DNA of 64,000 nucleotides from Mactromeris polynyma. Its lineage: Eukaryota > Mollusca > Bivalvia > Venerida > Mactridae. How positions within the stretch are numbered: position 1 is the stretch's first letter; each line of letters begins with the position of its first letter. The position numbers were made by a program, and so were the translations under genes. A model generated the notes under the pieces. That model was not told the origin of the DNA and did not search any database. It saw only the letters and a list, made by a program, of their open reading frames with translations. The stretch spans positions 11,085,553-11,149,552 of the forward strand of contig JASFXZ010000009.1 in the NCBI GenBank assembly GCA_032209605.1. Reading direction: 5' to 3'. Of the stretch, positions 11,121 through 22,142 are shown piece after piece.

Positions 11121-11344
11121 TGTCAGTTTATGCATATCCTGGTGTTTCATCTTCACTAGATGAGCCACTTTCCTGTATTGCATCTGGTTTGGATTTTGGA
11201 CTGGCTAAGGCTGAAGCAAGTTTAATCCTTTTGGCTTTGTATGCAGCACCACCCTTTAGCCCACTTGACCGCTTCAGAACATCGCTTGCCCTTGGCCTTA
11301 GGCTGCATTCTGTCTCTTGTGGAGATTTCTTGCGCAGTACACCT
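11121..11344 (-). pseudogene. Candidate C-terminal exon inside the TIR element
   Basis: Minus strand: acceptor TTTTTTTCATCACAG at about 11345 opens a frame of about 74 residues rich in Ser/Lys/Arg, ending SSSEDETPGYA and stop. GC content and codon use are higher than in the surroundings, and an acidic Ser tail like this is common in nuclear proteins. It may belong to the element's own protein or to a captured host gene. Relation to the exon at 10978 is unclear, since no donor is seen before the stop. Confidence 0.4.
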
Positions 11345-11695
11345 GTGATGAAAAAAAAGAAATGACTGGCATCCTTCGAGACAAAATTATACAAAGAGCA
11401 GCGTCCGTGTTGTCAACTTCTGGTCAGGGTCTACACTGTTTTATCTTCACACGCGCTAAAACAGGGTGGGAATATTAATTTGATTCAGCGCATACTGATT
11501 TAAAACTAAAGGGTTGTAATATTCCATTGATCGTTACACACATTCTGAAATTATCATAAGATATATTGGCATGCACAGATATACGTGTCTATCTATATTA
11601 CCTGCAATTCCAAGAATAAACTGCTTGTTGACCTGGCAATGTGCTTTTCGGATTCATCCAATATGGCGACAGCCTCGATTTCAGTTCAAGTACCC
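11345..11695. other. Unique AT-rich middle of the TIR element
   Basis: No repeat and no gene seen between the candidate exon and the 82-bp repeat array. Confidence 0.5.
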
Positions 11696-11699
11696 GGAT

Positions 11700-13500
11700 G
11701 TGACAGACGTCTTAAAGACGTCTTCCAGACGTCAGTGAATATCTAATACAACGCACATATATCTAAGTTTATTATATTTATTTTGAATATGTTCTTGATC
11801 TATTTAGACTTTGTAATTTGGAATTATTTTATTACCTATCTTTTAGATATGTTAACTGTATATTGGTTTCAATGTCTTCACATAGTGTCCATATGGTTTT
11901 GAGTACCAAAACGTATTTGAAACGTATGGCAGACGTCATGTGTATTTTTTTTAAAAGTCTTTACTTAGTGACCATATGGTTTTTGTAACCAATACGTAAT
12001 GAAAACGTATTGCAGACGTCTATTATATTTTTTTTCAAAGTCTTCACATAGTGTCCATATGGTTTTGGTTACCAATACGTATTTAAAACGTAAGGCACAC
12101 GTCAGCTATTTTTTACCATTTTTTTCAATTAGTGACCATATGGTTTTTGTAACCAATACGTAATGAAAACGTATTGCAGACGTCTATTATATTTTTTTCA
12201 AAGTCTTCACATAGTGTCCATATGGTTTTGAGTACCAAAACGTATTTGAAACGTATGGCAGACGTCATGTGTATTTTTTTTAAAAGTCTTTACTTAATGT
12301 CCGTATGGTTTTGGTTACCAAAACGTGTTTAAAACGTACGGCAGACGTCAACTGTTTTTTTACCATTTTCTTCATTTAGTGACCATGTGGTTTTTGTAAC
12401 CAATACGTAATGAAAACGTATTGCAGACGTCTATTATATTTTTTTCGAAGTCTTCACATAGTGTCCATATGGTTTTGGTTACCAATACCTATTTAAAACG
12501 TAAGGCAGACGTCAACTGTTTTTTTACCATTTTTTTCATTTAGTGACCATAGGGTTTTTGTAGCCAATACGTAAAGAAAACGTATTGCAGACGTCTATTA
12601 TATTTTTTTCAAAGTCTTCACATAGTGTCCATATGGTTTTGAGTACCAAAACGTATTTGAAACGTATGGCAGACGTCATGTGTATTTTTTTTAAAGTATT
12701 TTCTTAATGTCCATATGGTATTGGTTACTAAAACGTGTTTAAAACGTACGGCAGACGTCAACTGTTTTTTTTACCATTATTTTCATTTAGTGACCATGTG
12801 GTTTTTGTAACCAATGCGTAATGAAAACGTATTGCAGACGTCTAATATATTTTTTCCAAAGTCTTCACATAGTGTCCATATGGTTTTGGTTACCAATACG
12901 TATTTAAAACGTAAGGCACACGTCAGCTATTTTTTACCATTTTTTTTCAATTAGTGACCATATGGTTTTTGTAACCAATGCGTAATGAAAACGTATTGCA
13001 GACGTCTAATATATTTTTTCCAAAGTCTTCACATAGTGTCCATATGGTTTTGGTTACCAATACGTATTTAAAACGTAAGGCACACGTCAGCTATTTTTTA
13101 CCATTTTTTTTCAATTAGTGACCATATGGTTTTTGTAACCAATACGTAATGAAAACGTATTGCAGACGTCTATTATATTTTTTTCAAAGTCTTCACATAG
13201 TGTCCATATGGTTTTGAGTACCAAAACGTATTTGAAACGTATGGCAGACGTCATGTGTATTTTTTTTAAAAGTCTTTACTTAGTGTCCATATGGTTTTGG
13301 TTACCAAAACGTGTTTTAAACGTACGGCAGACGTCAACTGTTGTTTTAACATTTTTTTCATTTAGTGACCATATGGTTTTGTAACCAATACGTAATGAAA
13401 ACGTATTGCAGACGTCTACTATATTTTTTTCAAAGTCTTCACATAGTGTCCATATGGTTTTGAGTACCAATACGTATTTAAAACGTTTTTCAGACGTCTT
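11700..13500. repeat. 82-bp tandem repeat inside the TIR element
   Basis: About 20 monomers of about 82 bp alternating between forms with TAGTGTCCATATGGTTTTG and TAGTGACCATATGGTTTTTG, each followed by an ACGTATT-type word and a GACGTC. Full-match spacing alternates near 163 and 247 bp, so higher-order units of two and three monomers exist. Confidence 0.85.
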
Positions 13501-13607
13501 GCAGTGTTCCAATTTGCTGCGAAACGTCTTAAGCACGTGATAAAAACGTCTTGCGTACCAACACTTATAGGAGACGTTGCCGTCACCGAAACGAATGGTT
13601 CACTGGG

Positions 13608-13789
13608 ACTAATTAACATCGATTGGCGTTCGGCTGTTCGTAAACTTTACTTATTATAACATAACACCAAATATACAAGTTTTATAATTATGAATTTCAA
13701 TAAATGAGTCATATATGTAAGAATATACAATCTGGTATCAACAAAAATGATCTAGCGATCACATCAGCATATAATAATTATCACACAAT
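13608..13789. other. Unit sequence resuming after the TIR element
   Basis: Matches about 34222-34382 and 61432-61582 up to AATGATCTAGCGA, then diverges. This is where unit 1 ends and non-repeated DNA begins. Confidence 0.6.
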
Positions 13790-14010
13790 GAAAAACGACA
13801 TCAGAACATAATAATTATCACACAATGAAAAACCACATACGATAATTTACACACAATGAAAAACAACATAAGATCATAATTTACACACAATGAAAAACCA
13901 CATCAGAAGATAATAATTATCACACAATGAAAAACAACATCAGAAGATCATAATTTATACACAATGAAAAACATCAGAAGATTATAATTTATACACAATG
14001 AAAAACAACT
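13790..14010. repeat. Short 37-bp satellite array outside the units
   Basis: Six or seven degenerate copies of the 37-bp monomer (words CACACAATGAAAAAC), next to the torsin-like gene rather than next to a cGLR. Suggests spread by recombination or transposition. Confidence 0.8.
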
Positions 14011-14063
14011 TTAGAATAACGAAGTGGTACGGAAATATCCGAGAGCTGACGAGAATGAGCCTA

Positions 14064-14329
14064 TCATAAATCAGTGTTGGGTGAAATCAAGTTGGTAATC
14101 TTGTCTGGTACGCGCTTACATCCGTACGTAGCATATATTAAATGTTCTTTTGGGAAAAAGCTTATTTCATCTACTATTTTTTGAATTTCAGTATCCCTCA
14201 CCCGAATATAATTGCGGCGGGCCAGTTCATCTCGAATACATTGTTTGACATGTCTTCTTTCTAATGGCAGGAATGGTATGTATGCTGTGATTAAACCATG
14301 AATAATCAACTGACTATCCATCATCCCAT
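14064..14329 (-). pseudogene. Torsin-like exon 5 (C-terminal domain)
   Basis: Starts after TTTTACAG in phase 1, completing an Asn codon with exon 4. Encodes GMMDSQLI, AYIPFLPLERRHVK, SFFPKE and the family C-terminal GCKRV motif with its conserved Cys, then a stop TGA at 14064-14066. Confidence 0.85.
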
Positions 14330-14833
14330 CTGTAAAACAGTTAAAATAGATAACTAACAAATATACGACGACACCAGTAATATTCATTTCTGTCCCAAAC
14401 TATAAGGAGTATTAACGCGAGCGAGCGATTGTTACGGTTCACAAGACACTTCACACCAGATGTTCACGAGTTCATTCCCTTTGATTTCCATCTAGAGTTT
14501 TCTCCCTTTGCCCCTTCTATAGATCGTTTCTTCAACTTGAATCTTCCAGCAAGGGAAATAACTCATGACAATCTCCTGCCCTGCGTACAGTTAAGGTGTT
14601 TGCGGCTAACGTTTGAAATTTGGTTTCCTGTGTGGAGTGAATGCGATACGGTGGGCAAGGGATACAAAACAAAACAATTTCGTAACGTGAGCAACTGTTA
14701 GCCGTAACTGAACGCAGGGTGCTTCAAACAATATTTATTGTTAACTTTTTGGGAATCAACGAACTCGAAATTGTGCGAAGGACGTATTCATTACGGCTTT
14801 TGTTCTTTCGGGAAAGTGTGTTTTTGTACTTAC

Positions 14834-14958
14834 TTTGGGTACCCTGTAGAGACTGTCGTATTACATATTCCATGTCTGTCAGTTTCATAGAGATTCGGTC
14901 CTCACCATTCTGCCACGCTTTAAACGCACGTTTATTAATTTCGCCTTCACCTGCATTA
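14834..14958 (-). pseudogene. Torsin-like exon 4 (sensor region)
   Basis: Acceptor ATATTACAG, donor GTAAGT. Encodes SNAGEGEINKRAFKAW and KLTDMEYVI, the stretch that follows the Walker B segment in torsins. Phases fit exons 3 and 5. Confidence 0.85.
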
Positions 14959-15318
14959 CTGTAATATTTAATTATCAAAACAATCTAAAGTATTGATGGT
15001 ATAACTCAAATGCGGTATTTCTTTCATTATCGTGTTTTCCAAAATATCGATTATAGGGGTGTTGTACACAACCTACTCATGCGTTCATAATCGAAAATAT
15101 GATTTAAACAACCTTCCCACCCTATACCCAATATAATGGATAATCGATAATGAAAGCGTTATCGAATTGGGTTTATATAAAAAAAAGTATACCACGATAA
15201 GTTGAGAGTGACGTCATACAATGTTTACATGGTTTGACCCGCTTTATTGATCAAAAAAGATAAATCAAACAACAAGCAAAAGTATTTATTGTGATATCGA
15301 TTTCATTAAACTAACAGC

Positions 15319-15405
15319 CGTGATAGCTCAGATGGTAGCGAGTCCGCGCCTTACAATGCTTATTAAGCCTTTTAGTTTTGAGTCCAAGTTCGAGACCATC
15401 AGGAG
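15319..15405 (+). other. tRNA-like sequence, possibly a SINE head
   Basis: Has an A-box-like TAGCTCAGATGG and a B-box-like AGTTCGAGACC about 60 bp apart, but the 5' GCCGTGA has no matching 3' acceptor arm. More likely a tRNA-derived SINE remnant than a working tRNA. It sits in the intron between torsin-like exons 3 and 4. Confidence 0.35.
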
Positions 15406-15409
15406 GTAG

Positions 15410-16256
15410 TTTGTTTTTATTACAATATCATATATTTCGTTGGTCATCTACAATTGTACTTACACGACTTATGCTAATAAATGTTCGCTCGAATATCATT
15501 AATTAAAACATTGTATAGCATGTGTATTTATAAGCTATTAACTAATAACGATATGGTTTCATGATTTTTAAAGAGCACGATATCATCGTGCAGTAGATTA
15601 ACATGTACATTTATCGCTACACACTCATATGGAATAAAGTTTATATGGCTACTCCGAAAAACATAAGGGGTTCTAATGAACATTTTAGCGACGACGCTAA
15701 AGCCATCATTAAACACGTTTGGTTTACACTGTCTACTTTGATCGATATTTCATCAACATTTAATACTATTCATGAAGATAATAGGCATGATAATGACCGT
15801 AAGCTGCCTTACATATATTGGAAAGTGGGTATGGTCGTGTTTACTATCGACTTATCTTAATTGAGTTATATGAAGATTGCATGTATAACCCCCCCCCCCC
15901 CCCCCCCAACACTATGTGTGTACCTAAATAATATTCGTTTTTGTTGTACAACTGCGTTCACATTCAATTTGAGAAAAAAATGCGTTTAAAAGTCTAAGCA
16001 TTTACCTATCGAAGTGTCTGTTTGGGCGAATGTTACTATATGTAAATGTATTTCTAAATTTGTTTCAATGTTTACAAGCTATTTTTCGTGACATTTTCTT
16101 TCAAAATTTCTAGCTCGTCTGCACGGTTCGCATTTCCATTTGATGCTAAGTTCACTTTGTTTTGACTTTGTTTTAAATGGAACTAAACCTAACGTCTAGG
16201 CGCGAAATTAGAAAATGTTAATTGAATCAAATATGAAATACATATTACAAAATTAC
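15410..16256. other. Torsin-like intron 3 remainder, with a poly-C tract
   Basis: AT-rich intron DNA. A 19-base run of C lies at 15889-15907. A plus-strand frame at 15603-15860 has no features that support it. Confidence 0.5.
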
Positions 16257-16433
16257 CTGAGAAAGAAAAATACAGCTTTCCTGTAGTCAATTCCGTCAAT
16301 TTGGTCATAGAAATCGAGATACGGCTTTAATGTATCAATGATTCCAGGTGGCATCTTGTGCATTTCATCAAAGATAAATAAATGAACATGGACATTCCTT
16401 TACTGCTCTTTGAATCTGTTCACGAAGTTTGTC
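16257..16433 (-). pseudogene. Torsin-like exon 3 (Walker B), frameshifted
   Basis: Acceptor AATCGCAG, donor CTCAG/GTAATT. Begins [15 protein letters not shown] in phase 0, but [20 protein letters not shown] is in the next frame. The length (177 nt) is one nucleotide more than the phase of exon 4 requires, which supports a 1-nt insertion near 16374-16384 rather than a misplaced exon. Confidence 0.8.
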
Positions 16434-16834
16434 CTGCGATTGAACATTAAAATTGTAAACATTTTGTACAACATGTACTCGTCAGTGGTGCACAATGCAA
16501 CCATCTCTTGAACAATAACCTCTCTTCAAAACAAGTATCGTTTTTCCATAGTAAGAACTGTTGATCTAGAGGCGTTGCACAATATATGTAAAGTTGGCAA
16601 TATATGTTGTTTCTAAGACATAGTAATATACAACATTGGAGTTCTGGGATATACATTGTATGATAATACATGTAGATCATTAATTGGAGTAATTGGCGAT
16701 AACTGTTCTGCTCACATGTAACTAATGTAAACACATTATAAAAAAATGTCGTTATTAATGATTAATCAGTCGAAAATAAAACAAAAATGATGTGAATGTA
16801 TTAAAAACGGGTTCACCGATATTCAACCAAATAC
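16434..16834. other. Intron where a torsin exon is missing
   Basis: A torsin needs a phase 0-0 exon of roughly 100 nt here, between Walker A and the DKLREQ segment. Read in all three minus frames, I see no stretch with the expected family pattern. The 95-residue minus open frame at 16447-16734 does not resemble a torsin. Confidence 0.5.
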
Positions 16835-16995
16835 CATTCTAGCGACATAAGTCTTACCAGTACCAGGACCACCGTGAAGTGAAATTACAAGAGCTTTTGC
16901 TGGGTTCCCTTTTCCGTGTTCATTCAACTGTTTTATGAGTATGTCTTGGACTAAATGTTGTCCATGCAGTTTCGCTTTCAACATGTTCTCCAAAG
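16835..16995 (-). pseudogene. Torsin-like exon 2 (Walker A)
   Basis: Acceptor TATTTTACAG, donor ATG/GTATTT. Encodes LENMLKAKLHGQHLVQDIL and LVISLHGGPGTGKTYVARM. Completes an Ala codon with exon 1. Exon 1 plus exon 2 equals exactly 106 codons. Confidence 0.85.
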
Positions 16996-18610
16996 CTGTA
17001 AAATATTGTTTTTAAAATATGCTGAGGCCGTTAAAAGTTGATATTACAGGAATGAAAAATGTTCAAGCGTCTATCACCCTAACATCTGGACATGGTGCAT
17101 AGACAGGATATTCTTGTGTTCGTATATACTACGATTTTAAAAGGACTCGCTCGTCATGTTTGAGACCCGGCTACAATATAGAAATAACGAATCTCCACTT
17201 ACAATGAGCTTTTATATAGATCTGTATTTTATTCCACGAGACGTAAAATGAACTTTTAAATGATATAATTTACAAAAACGTGATCCGTAATCATCTCATT
17301 AACCGCCCTTTGTACACAAAAAAACAAGCAACATATTTTTTTAAAAGATGGTTGGTGCAATCTGAATGAAGCAAATTAATTGCAACATGCAGGTTAAGAT
17401 TTGTTGCGCAACGTAAATGCTAACAAAACAAACCAAGACAAAACAAATTCAAAGCTCAGTTTTTGCTTATTCGTTAAACGAAATATGTGTTACGAATACA
17501 AATGTAGTTGAACTAGTTGATATACATCATGATAGTGGTCCCAACGTTCTGTTGGTACACTTAGTTTTCAAAATGTATAAAGATATTATTCAGTAAAAAC
17601 TAAGAGCTTCACATACGTCCTGACATGTCAAGATGGTAAAGTTACTGTAATTATTAGAAGTAAAGAATGCCCTTGATTGTTTTGATTAATTGTGTAAGTT
17701 TGGTTTTAATTAAATCATGAGGAATTGAAGTAAGAGTGGAGAAATCATAGGTAGAGATACATGTAGCTCTAAATTGTAAAGACTGAAATCTATTCAAAAC
17801 TTCCGTAGAATATTTTATGCCCCAGTAAAGGTTTATACTGGAATTTATTGCAATATTTTATAACTTCAGTTTTAACAGCTGTTAAACAACTAGTGAGACG
17901 TTTAGAAAGTTGTGTAGTAGTAGTGAAGCTTGCATTAGCAATGAATCTAGCTTTATATCGTTTCAGTGTAGTTTAGGTAACCATACATTGTTGGTAACTT
18001 ATTACATTTGTATGTGACCCCTACATTAAAATCAGATAGTTCTGAGCTCTATTTGTCATTATTTCATCTACTATCTATTTCATTGATAAGACTTATCAAT
18101 TTACATATTGATAAAATAGTTATGTCATTATAATTAAATAAAATGTGACCTAACATGTGAAATGCTGCTTCAAGTCCGTAAAAGCTTTTGTTGATCTATA
18201 CAAACTGTTGATCAATCTTGTTCTTTAATGTATGTAATTATAAATATTATAAAAGACTTTATCCACTGTCGACACATTCCTACAACGCAAAATAGGTTCA
18301 TCAAAGTATATCGTGGTAACTAGCTATATCATGCCACAAAATATTTCAAGTAGGAGCATCGCAGGAACGACAATTTTGGATAGAGATTTTCATTGTCCGT
18401 AAATTTGTTTTTACTTCCGTTACTATTTTAAGATTGGGAAATTCCAGTTTTAGCTACATAACAACGATGCTAATTAAGAAATTTCTTAAAACAAAATTGT
18501 AATGTAACATATTTCGTAAACTTATGATAAATTCGTAACTAAGATATTTCTAAGAGGATTTATGAATATGACTTGTAACGATACTATCCTATCAATTTAT
18601 TGTGACATAC
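16996..18610. other. Torsin-like intron 1
   Basis: About 1.6 kb, AT-rich, carrying a Penelope-like RT relic on the same strand (listed separately). Confidence 0.6.
17535..18010 (-). pseudogene. Penelope-like retroelement RT relic
   Basis: Minus-strand frames, broken by frameshifts and stops, keep motifs in the family order: NKLPTMYG, then TTQLSKRLTSCLTAVK with EVIKYCNKF, then TYDFSTL followed by IPHDLIKTKL, then NIFIHFE and VYQQNVGT. This matches the N-terminal and central RT of Penelope-like elements. Heavily decayed, in torsin-like intron 1. Confidence 0.65.
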
Positions 18611-18767
18611 CTGTGTAAGATGCAGGCTTCCAATTGGCAGAGCAACACTCGCCAAAATAGCACACGAGATGGGTAACAAATGTTTTCGATTTCTCACAGA
18701 ACGTCTGTCCTGATACGGCATCAGGGCTCAGTAAAAGAATTGTCATCAAATAGAATAGTCGTATCAT
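18611..18767 (-). pseudogene. Torsin-like exon 1 (signal peptide)
   Basis: ATG at 18765-18767, hydrophobic MIRLFYLMTILLL, likely cleavage near AVSG, then a Cys-rich segment CYFGECCSANWKPASYT and donor GTATGT. A GTG further upstream is not a likely start. Confidence 0.75.
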
Positions 18768-19249
18768 TTTAAATAGAGCTCCAGGAGTTTTGCACACGAG
18801 CAGTAAGTAGAGCTACCGGGTGTTTCTAAATTCGCACTGGTTGTTTTCCGCTAATCGAGATAAATGTCACACAATCTAGACCTTTCTCAGGAAAAGTGGT
18901 CGTATACATGTCGTGCCAATCAACAACCAGGTACAACTGGAAAGGGCGGAGTAAGCGGTGTAATACTGACAATGTAAATAATTCACACAATATAAACATT
19001 AGATTTGCACTTTTAAATGTGAATGGTTTGATTACTAAATTATGGTGGCATATTACTGCCACCAGTTAGCATGATTGCGTTCGCGAATTGTTTCGTGTTA
19101 ACCACTTAATTATTACGATAATTATCTAGCTATCTAGTTAATATTCGTGATAAACTTTCGGTAAGATAAATATCATACAACTAGAAACAGGCTTGAAAGT
19201 GCCCAGAACTGCCACCTCTTACCTTTTTATGATGTATTACTCTAGATTT
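18768..19249. other. Region upstream of the torsin-like gene
   Basis: Would hold the promoter of the torsin-like gene. No TATA box or clear motif stands out. From about 19089 there are degenerate copies of the palindromic element that follows. Confidence 0.4.
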
Positions 19250-19656
19250 AAGTGGTAACACGAATCTTATCTAGTTGACCACTTATTATGTTACTTTATA
19301 ACTCAAGTTCGCGAATTTCACTTAAGATTCGTGTTACCACTTATTTATAAATGCAGTTTGGCTTCTACATACAAGTGGTAACACGAATCTTACCATAAGT
19401 TATGGTTTGCGAATTTGACTTATTAAGTAACATAATAAGTGGTCAACTAGATAAGATTCGTGTGACCACTTACATCTAGAAGCCAAAAATGAATAAGTGG
19501 TAACACGAATTTAAGTGAAATTCGCGAATTTGAGTTATTAAGTAACATAATAAAAGGTCAACTAGATAAGATTCGTGTTACCACTTACATCTAGAAGCCA
19601 AAAATGAATAAGTGGTAACACGAATCTTAAGTGAAATTCGCGAATTTGAGTTATTG
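19250..19656. repeat. Cluster of palindromic units (foldback/MITE multimer)
   Basis: Three complete units of 92-99 bp (19250-19342, 19373-19471, 19495-19586) and one half unit (19610-19656). Each starts AAGTGGTAACACGAATCTTA-like and ends with its complement. Interiors hold TTCGCGAA and TAGTTGACC-type words; unit 1 has the reverse interior order of units 2 and 3. Spacers share TCTAGAAGCCAAAAATGAAT. No protein. Confidence 0.85.
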
Positions 19657-19752
19657 GGCCATATTCAAAATTCTTGTTATTAAAAAATAATTTCAATGTC
19701 CACAATATCTCGTTTTTATAAGCATTTTGATACATTTGAGTTTAAATAATAT

Positions 19753-20094
19753 TTGAATATTGTGAACATTTGCAAATATAGAATAGCATTAGCACAATTG
19801 CGAGTTTCCTCTAATAGACTGGGCGTTGAAAAAGGTCATTGGAAGCAACCCAAGACTCAATTTCACAAAATATCATGTACCACTTGTAATGCACTTGATG
19901 ACGAGTTCCATTTTCTCTTTGAATGTACACTGCATAATGATTTGCCCAAACGTTATTTGAAACCTTATTTTTACCACCGTCCCAGCATGTTTAAAGCTTT
20001 TGAAATGTTAAATTGTCATAATAAGAATAGTGTACGTAATATTTCCGTGTATGTATACAAGTCATTTAAAAACAATGTTAATGCATGTTTATGA
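19753..20094 (+). pseudogene. LINE C-terminal fragment with zf-RVT-like motif
   Basis: 113 residues: RIALAQLRVSSNRL, GHW, a Cys pair CTTCNALDDEFHFLFEC with downstream His (a C-x2-C...H...C zinc-binding pattern), then RPSMFKAFEMLN. This is the usual tail after RT in several animal LINEs. 5' truncated; upstream sequence has no RT. A 3' UTR with AATAAA at 20280-20285 follows. Confidence 0.65.
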
Positions 20095-20330
20095 TGTGAT
20101 ATCAGACAACATATATATTTCTTATTTCAGTCTCATCTATGCACAGTACAACATAATAAAAACAATATATTAACTATATAAAAGTACATGTATATTCGGA
20201 GGGCATTTTATTCTGACAATCATGACTTGGAAGACCCTTTTCACACATTTATATGAAATGTTATGTGTTGCATTTGTTGAATAAAGTTTTTCTTCTATGT
20301 ACAATTTATTGACTAATTTTGTCTATTTAA
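20095..20330 (+). other. Probable 3' UTR of the LINE fragment
   Basis: AT-rich, ends soon after AATAAA at 20280-20285. No A-tail or target duplication identified. Confidence 0.4.
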
Positions 20331-20960
20331 GAAACCTGAAGATAACCCGAGTATATTATAACGAAAACTTGTCGTATGCAGATGATAAGCTGATAATCGT
20401 ATATGGAGATTGTAGATAATAACACAACATATATAGGTCCCTGATAATAATAATAAATTGTCAAATGTAGTAGGTATGTTGTTTATGTGTACAGTATAAT
20501 ATTATGTTTACAAATCTTGGAGAGCCAAATAAATTAACAGCGAACAACTTGTACAATGGTATAGGTACTGAATGCATATGAATCTTGGGGATAGCCCGAA
20601 TAAATGCTAAGGCGAATTTGCTTGATATAGTAGGTATTTGAGTTTATAAATGGAGCCTGGACAGAAAACCCCAGTCCAGTATAACAAAAATCTGTCTGAT
20701 ATTGATATAGTAGGTATAAATTACATATGATGCTTTGTATGATACCCTGTCTGATATAAAAGGTATTGAATAAGAGAGAGAATAAGTTGCTACAGGGAAC
20801 GCCACATACATAAGACAATGCCTCTCCACAGAGTTACAGCAAACATATATTCAATATCTTACACGTCAGACTAGTATGTAGCTTGAAGATAGTCACAGTC
20901 AATATAACAACATCTTGTCTGATACGTTAGCTTTTGAGTACTTATGTAGCTTGTGGATAG
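20331..20960. repeat. Old, degenerate tandem repeat
   Basis: Words such as GATATAGTAGGTAT, CCAGTATAACAAAAATCTGTCTGAT and AGCTTGAAGATAG recur at roughly 110-125-bp spacing. Too diverged for an exact monomer. Confidence 0.45.
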
Positions 20961-21189
20961 CTTGTAGTCGTTTCTCGAATTCTACTTATTTTTATTTTTT
21001 ATCTGCAAATTAAACCGAAGCAGCTCATGTGCCTCAGTGTGGCTACGGCGCTGAAGTCTGATTCAGATTTATATTATTAGATTTAGATTTATATTGTTCA
21101 TATACATCTAAGATACGTATTCAGTATTCAATACATGTACTAAAGCAGATAATATACTAGTACATAGTAACATAATAGCAGGTAGCATA
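20961..21189. other. Non-repeated border before unit 2
   Basis: About 230 bp; only short GATTTAGATTTATATT repeats seen. Unit 2 starts at the next satellite. Confidence 0.4.
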
Positions 21190-21735
21190 ATGCATAGTAG
21201 AACACGTCTATATCACACTTAATAATAAAGTAGAACACGTCTATATCACACTTAATAATACAGTAGAACACGTCTATATCACACTTAATGATACAGTAGA
21301 ACACGTCTATATGACATTTAATAATACAGTAGAACATGTCTATATTACACTTAATAATACAGTAGAACACGTCTATATCACACTTCATAATCTACAGTAG
21401 AACACGTCCATATCCCACTTCATAATGCACAGTAGAACACGTCCATATCACATTTCATAATGTACAGAAAAACACGTCTATAACACAGTTCATAATGTAC
21501 AGTAGAACGCGTCCATTTCACACTTGATAATGTACAGTAGAACACGTCTATATCACGCTTAATAATGTTCAATAGAACACGTGTTTATCACACTTTATAA
21601 TGTACAGTAGAACACGTCTATATCACACTTCATAATGTTCAGTAGAACACGTATATATCACACATCATAATGTACAGTAGAACACGTCAATATCACACAT
21701 CATAATGTACAGCAGAACACGTCTATATCACTCTA
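21190..21735. repeat. 33/35-bp satellite array (unit 2)
   Basis: About 16 monomers, 33-bp type at the left and 35-bp type at the right, ending at the CTATGTGACATTTTATT border next to cGLR copy 2. Unit 2 lacks the 37-bp array and everything left of it. Confidence 0.9.
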
Positions 21736-22142
21736 TGTGACATTTTATTTCTTTGCGGTGTTATGAAACTGGCTTGATTTCAATGAATTGGCAGTATTTT
21801 GCACTGTAAATTAGTAGGAATATTACAGACATTTTGAACTTAATTTACTTAAAACTGGACAAGAGGAAACAAATTCTAACGGCACAATGATAAGATTCTA
21901 TTCACTATAATAATTACATGTTCTGTTCACCTCAGTGTTGTCTTTCTCTTCATTATTATAAAAAAATTATTAACTGTTGAAAGATAAATGCTTAGTTCAA
22001 CCTCCGACGATTTATTTCAACAGATTTGTGTAATATATGACTTATTCCTATTTATTTTTTATTCTTGTAGTGTTGTTAGACGATGTACATTGTACAAGTC
22101 TTAATAAAATGCCTGTTCAGTTGTGTTATATTATTTATCTTT
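21736..22142 (-). promoter_or_regulatory. 3' flank of cGLR copy 2
   Basis: Homologous to 7016-7435. Minus-strand AATAAA at about 22058-22063. Confidence 0.45.

Larger units (their letters stand above)
10055..13607. mobile_element. 3.55-kb TIR element with internal tandem repeats
   Basis: Perfect 15-bp terminal inverted repeats (CCCAGTGAACCATTC and its complement at 13593-13607). The empty site is seen in the other units, where GGAACGTCAC runs straight into GCTAATTAAC (25760, 34213). AC flanks both ends, so a 2-bp duplication is possible but not proven. Inside: a 164-bp tandem repeat on the left, a unique middle with two candidate exons, and an 82-bp tandem repeat on the right, all rich in GACGT/ACGTC words. 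No recognisable transposase, so it is probably non-autonomous or from a poorly known superfamily. Confidence 0.8.
14064..18767 (-). pseudogene. Torsin-like AAA+ ATPase gene, probably broken
   Basis: Five exons with matching splice phases: 18611-18767 (signal peptide, then Cys-rich start), 16835-16995 (Walker A), 16257-16433 (Walker B), 14834-14958 and 14064-14329 (C-terminal lid). Torsins are ER-lumen/nuclear-envelope ATPases. Evidence: MIRLFYLMTILLL signal sequence, [54 protein letters not shown] and GCKRV, all in the family order. Defects: a 1-nt insertion in exon 3 just before the Walker B puts the frame out of step, and the phase-0 exon expected between the Walker A and Walker B exons is not found in 16434-16834. 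Walker A has Thr where torsins usually have Asn. Probably a pseudogene; a sequencing error cannot be excluded for the frameshift. Confidence 0.8.

Noticed and set aside
15319..15405. Functional tRNA gene
   Set aside because: A- and B-box-like words exist but the acceptor stem does not pair and the D arm has an insertion.
16447..16734. Minus-strand 95-residue frame as the missing torsin exon
   Set aside because: No resemblance to the expected torsin segment and no fitting splice sites in phase 0.
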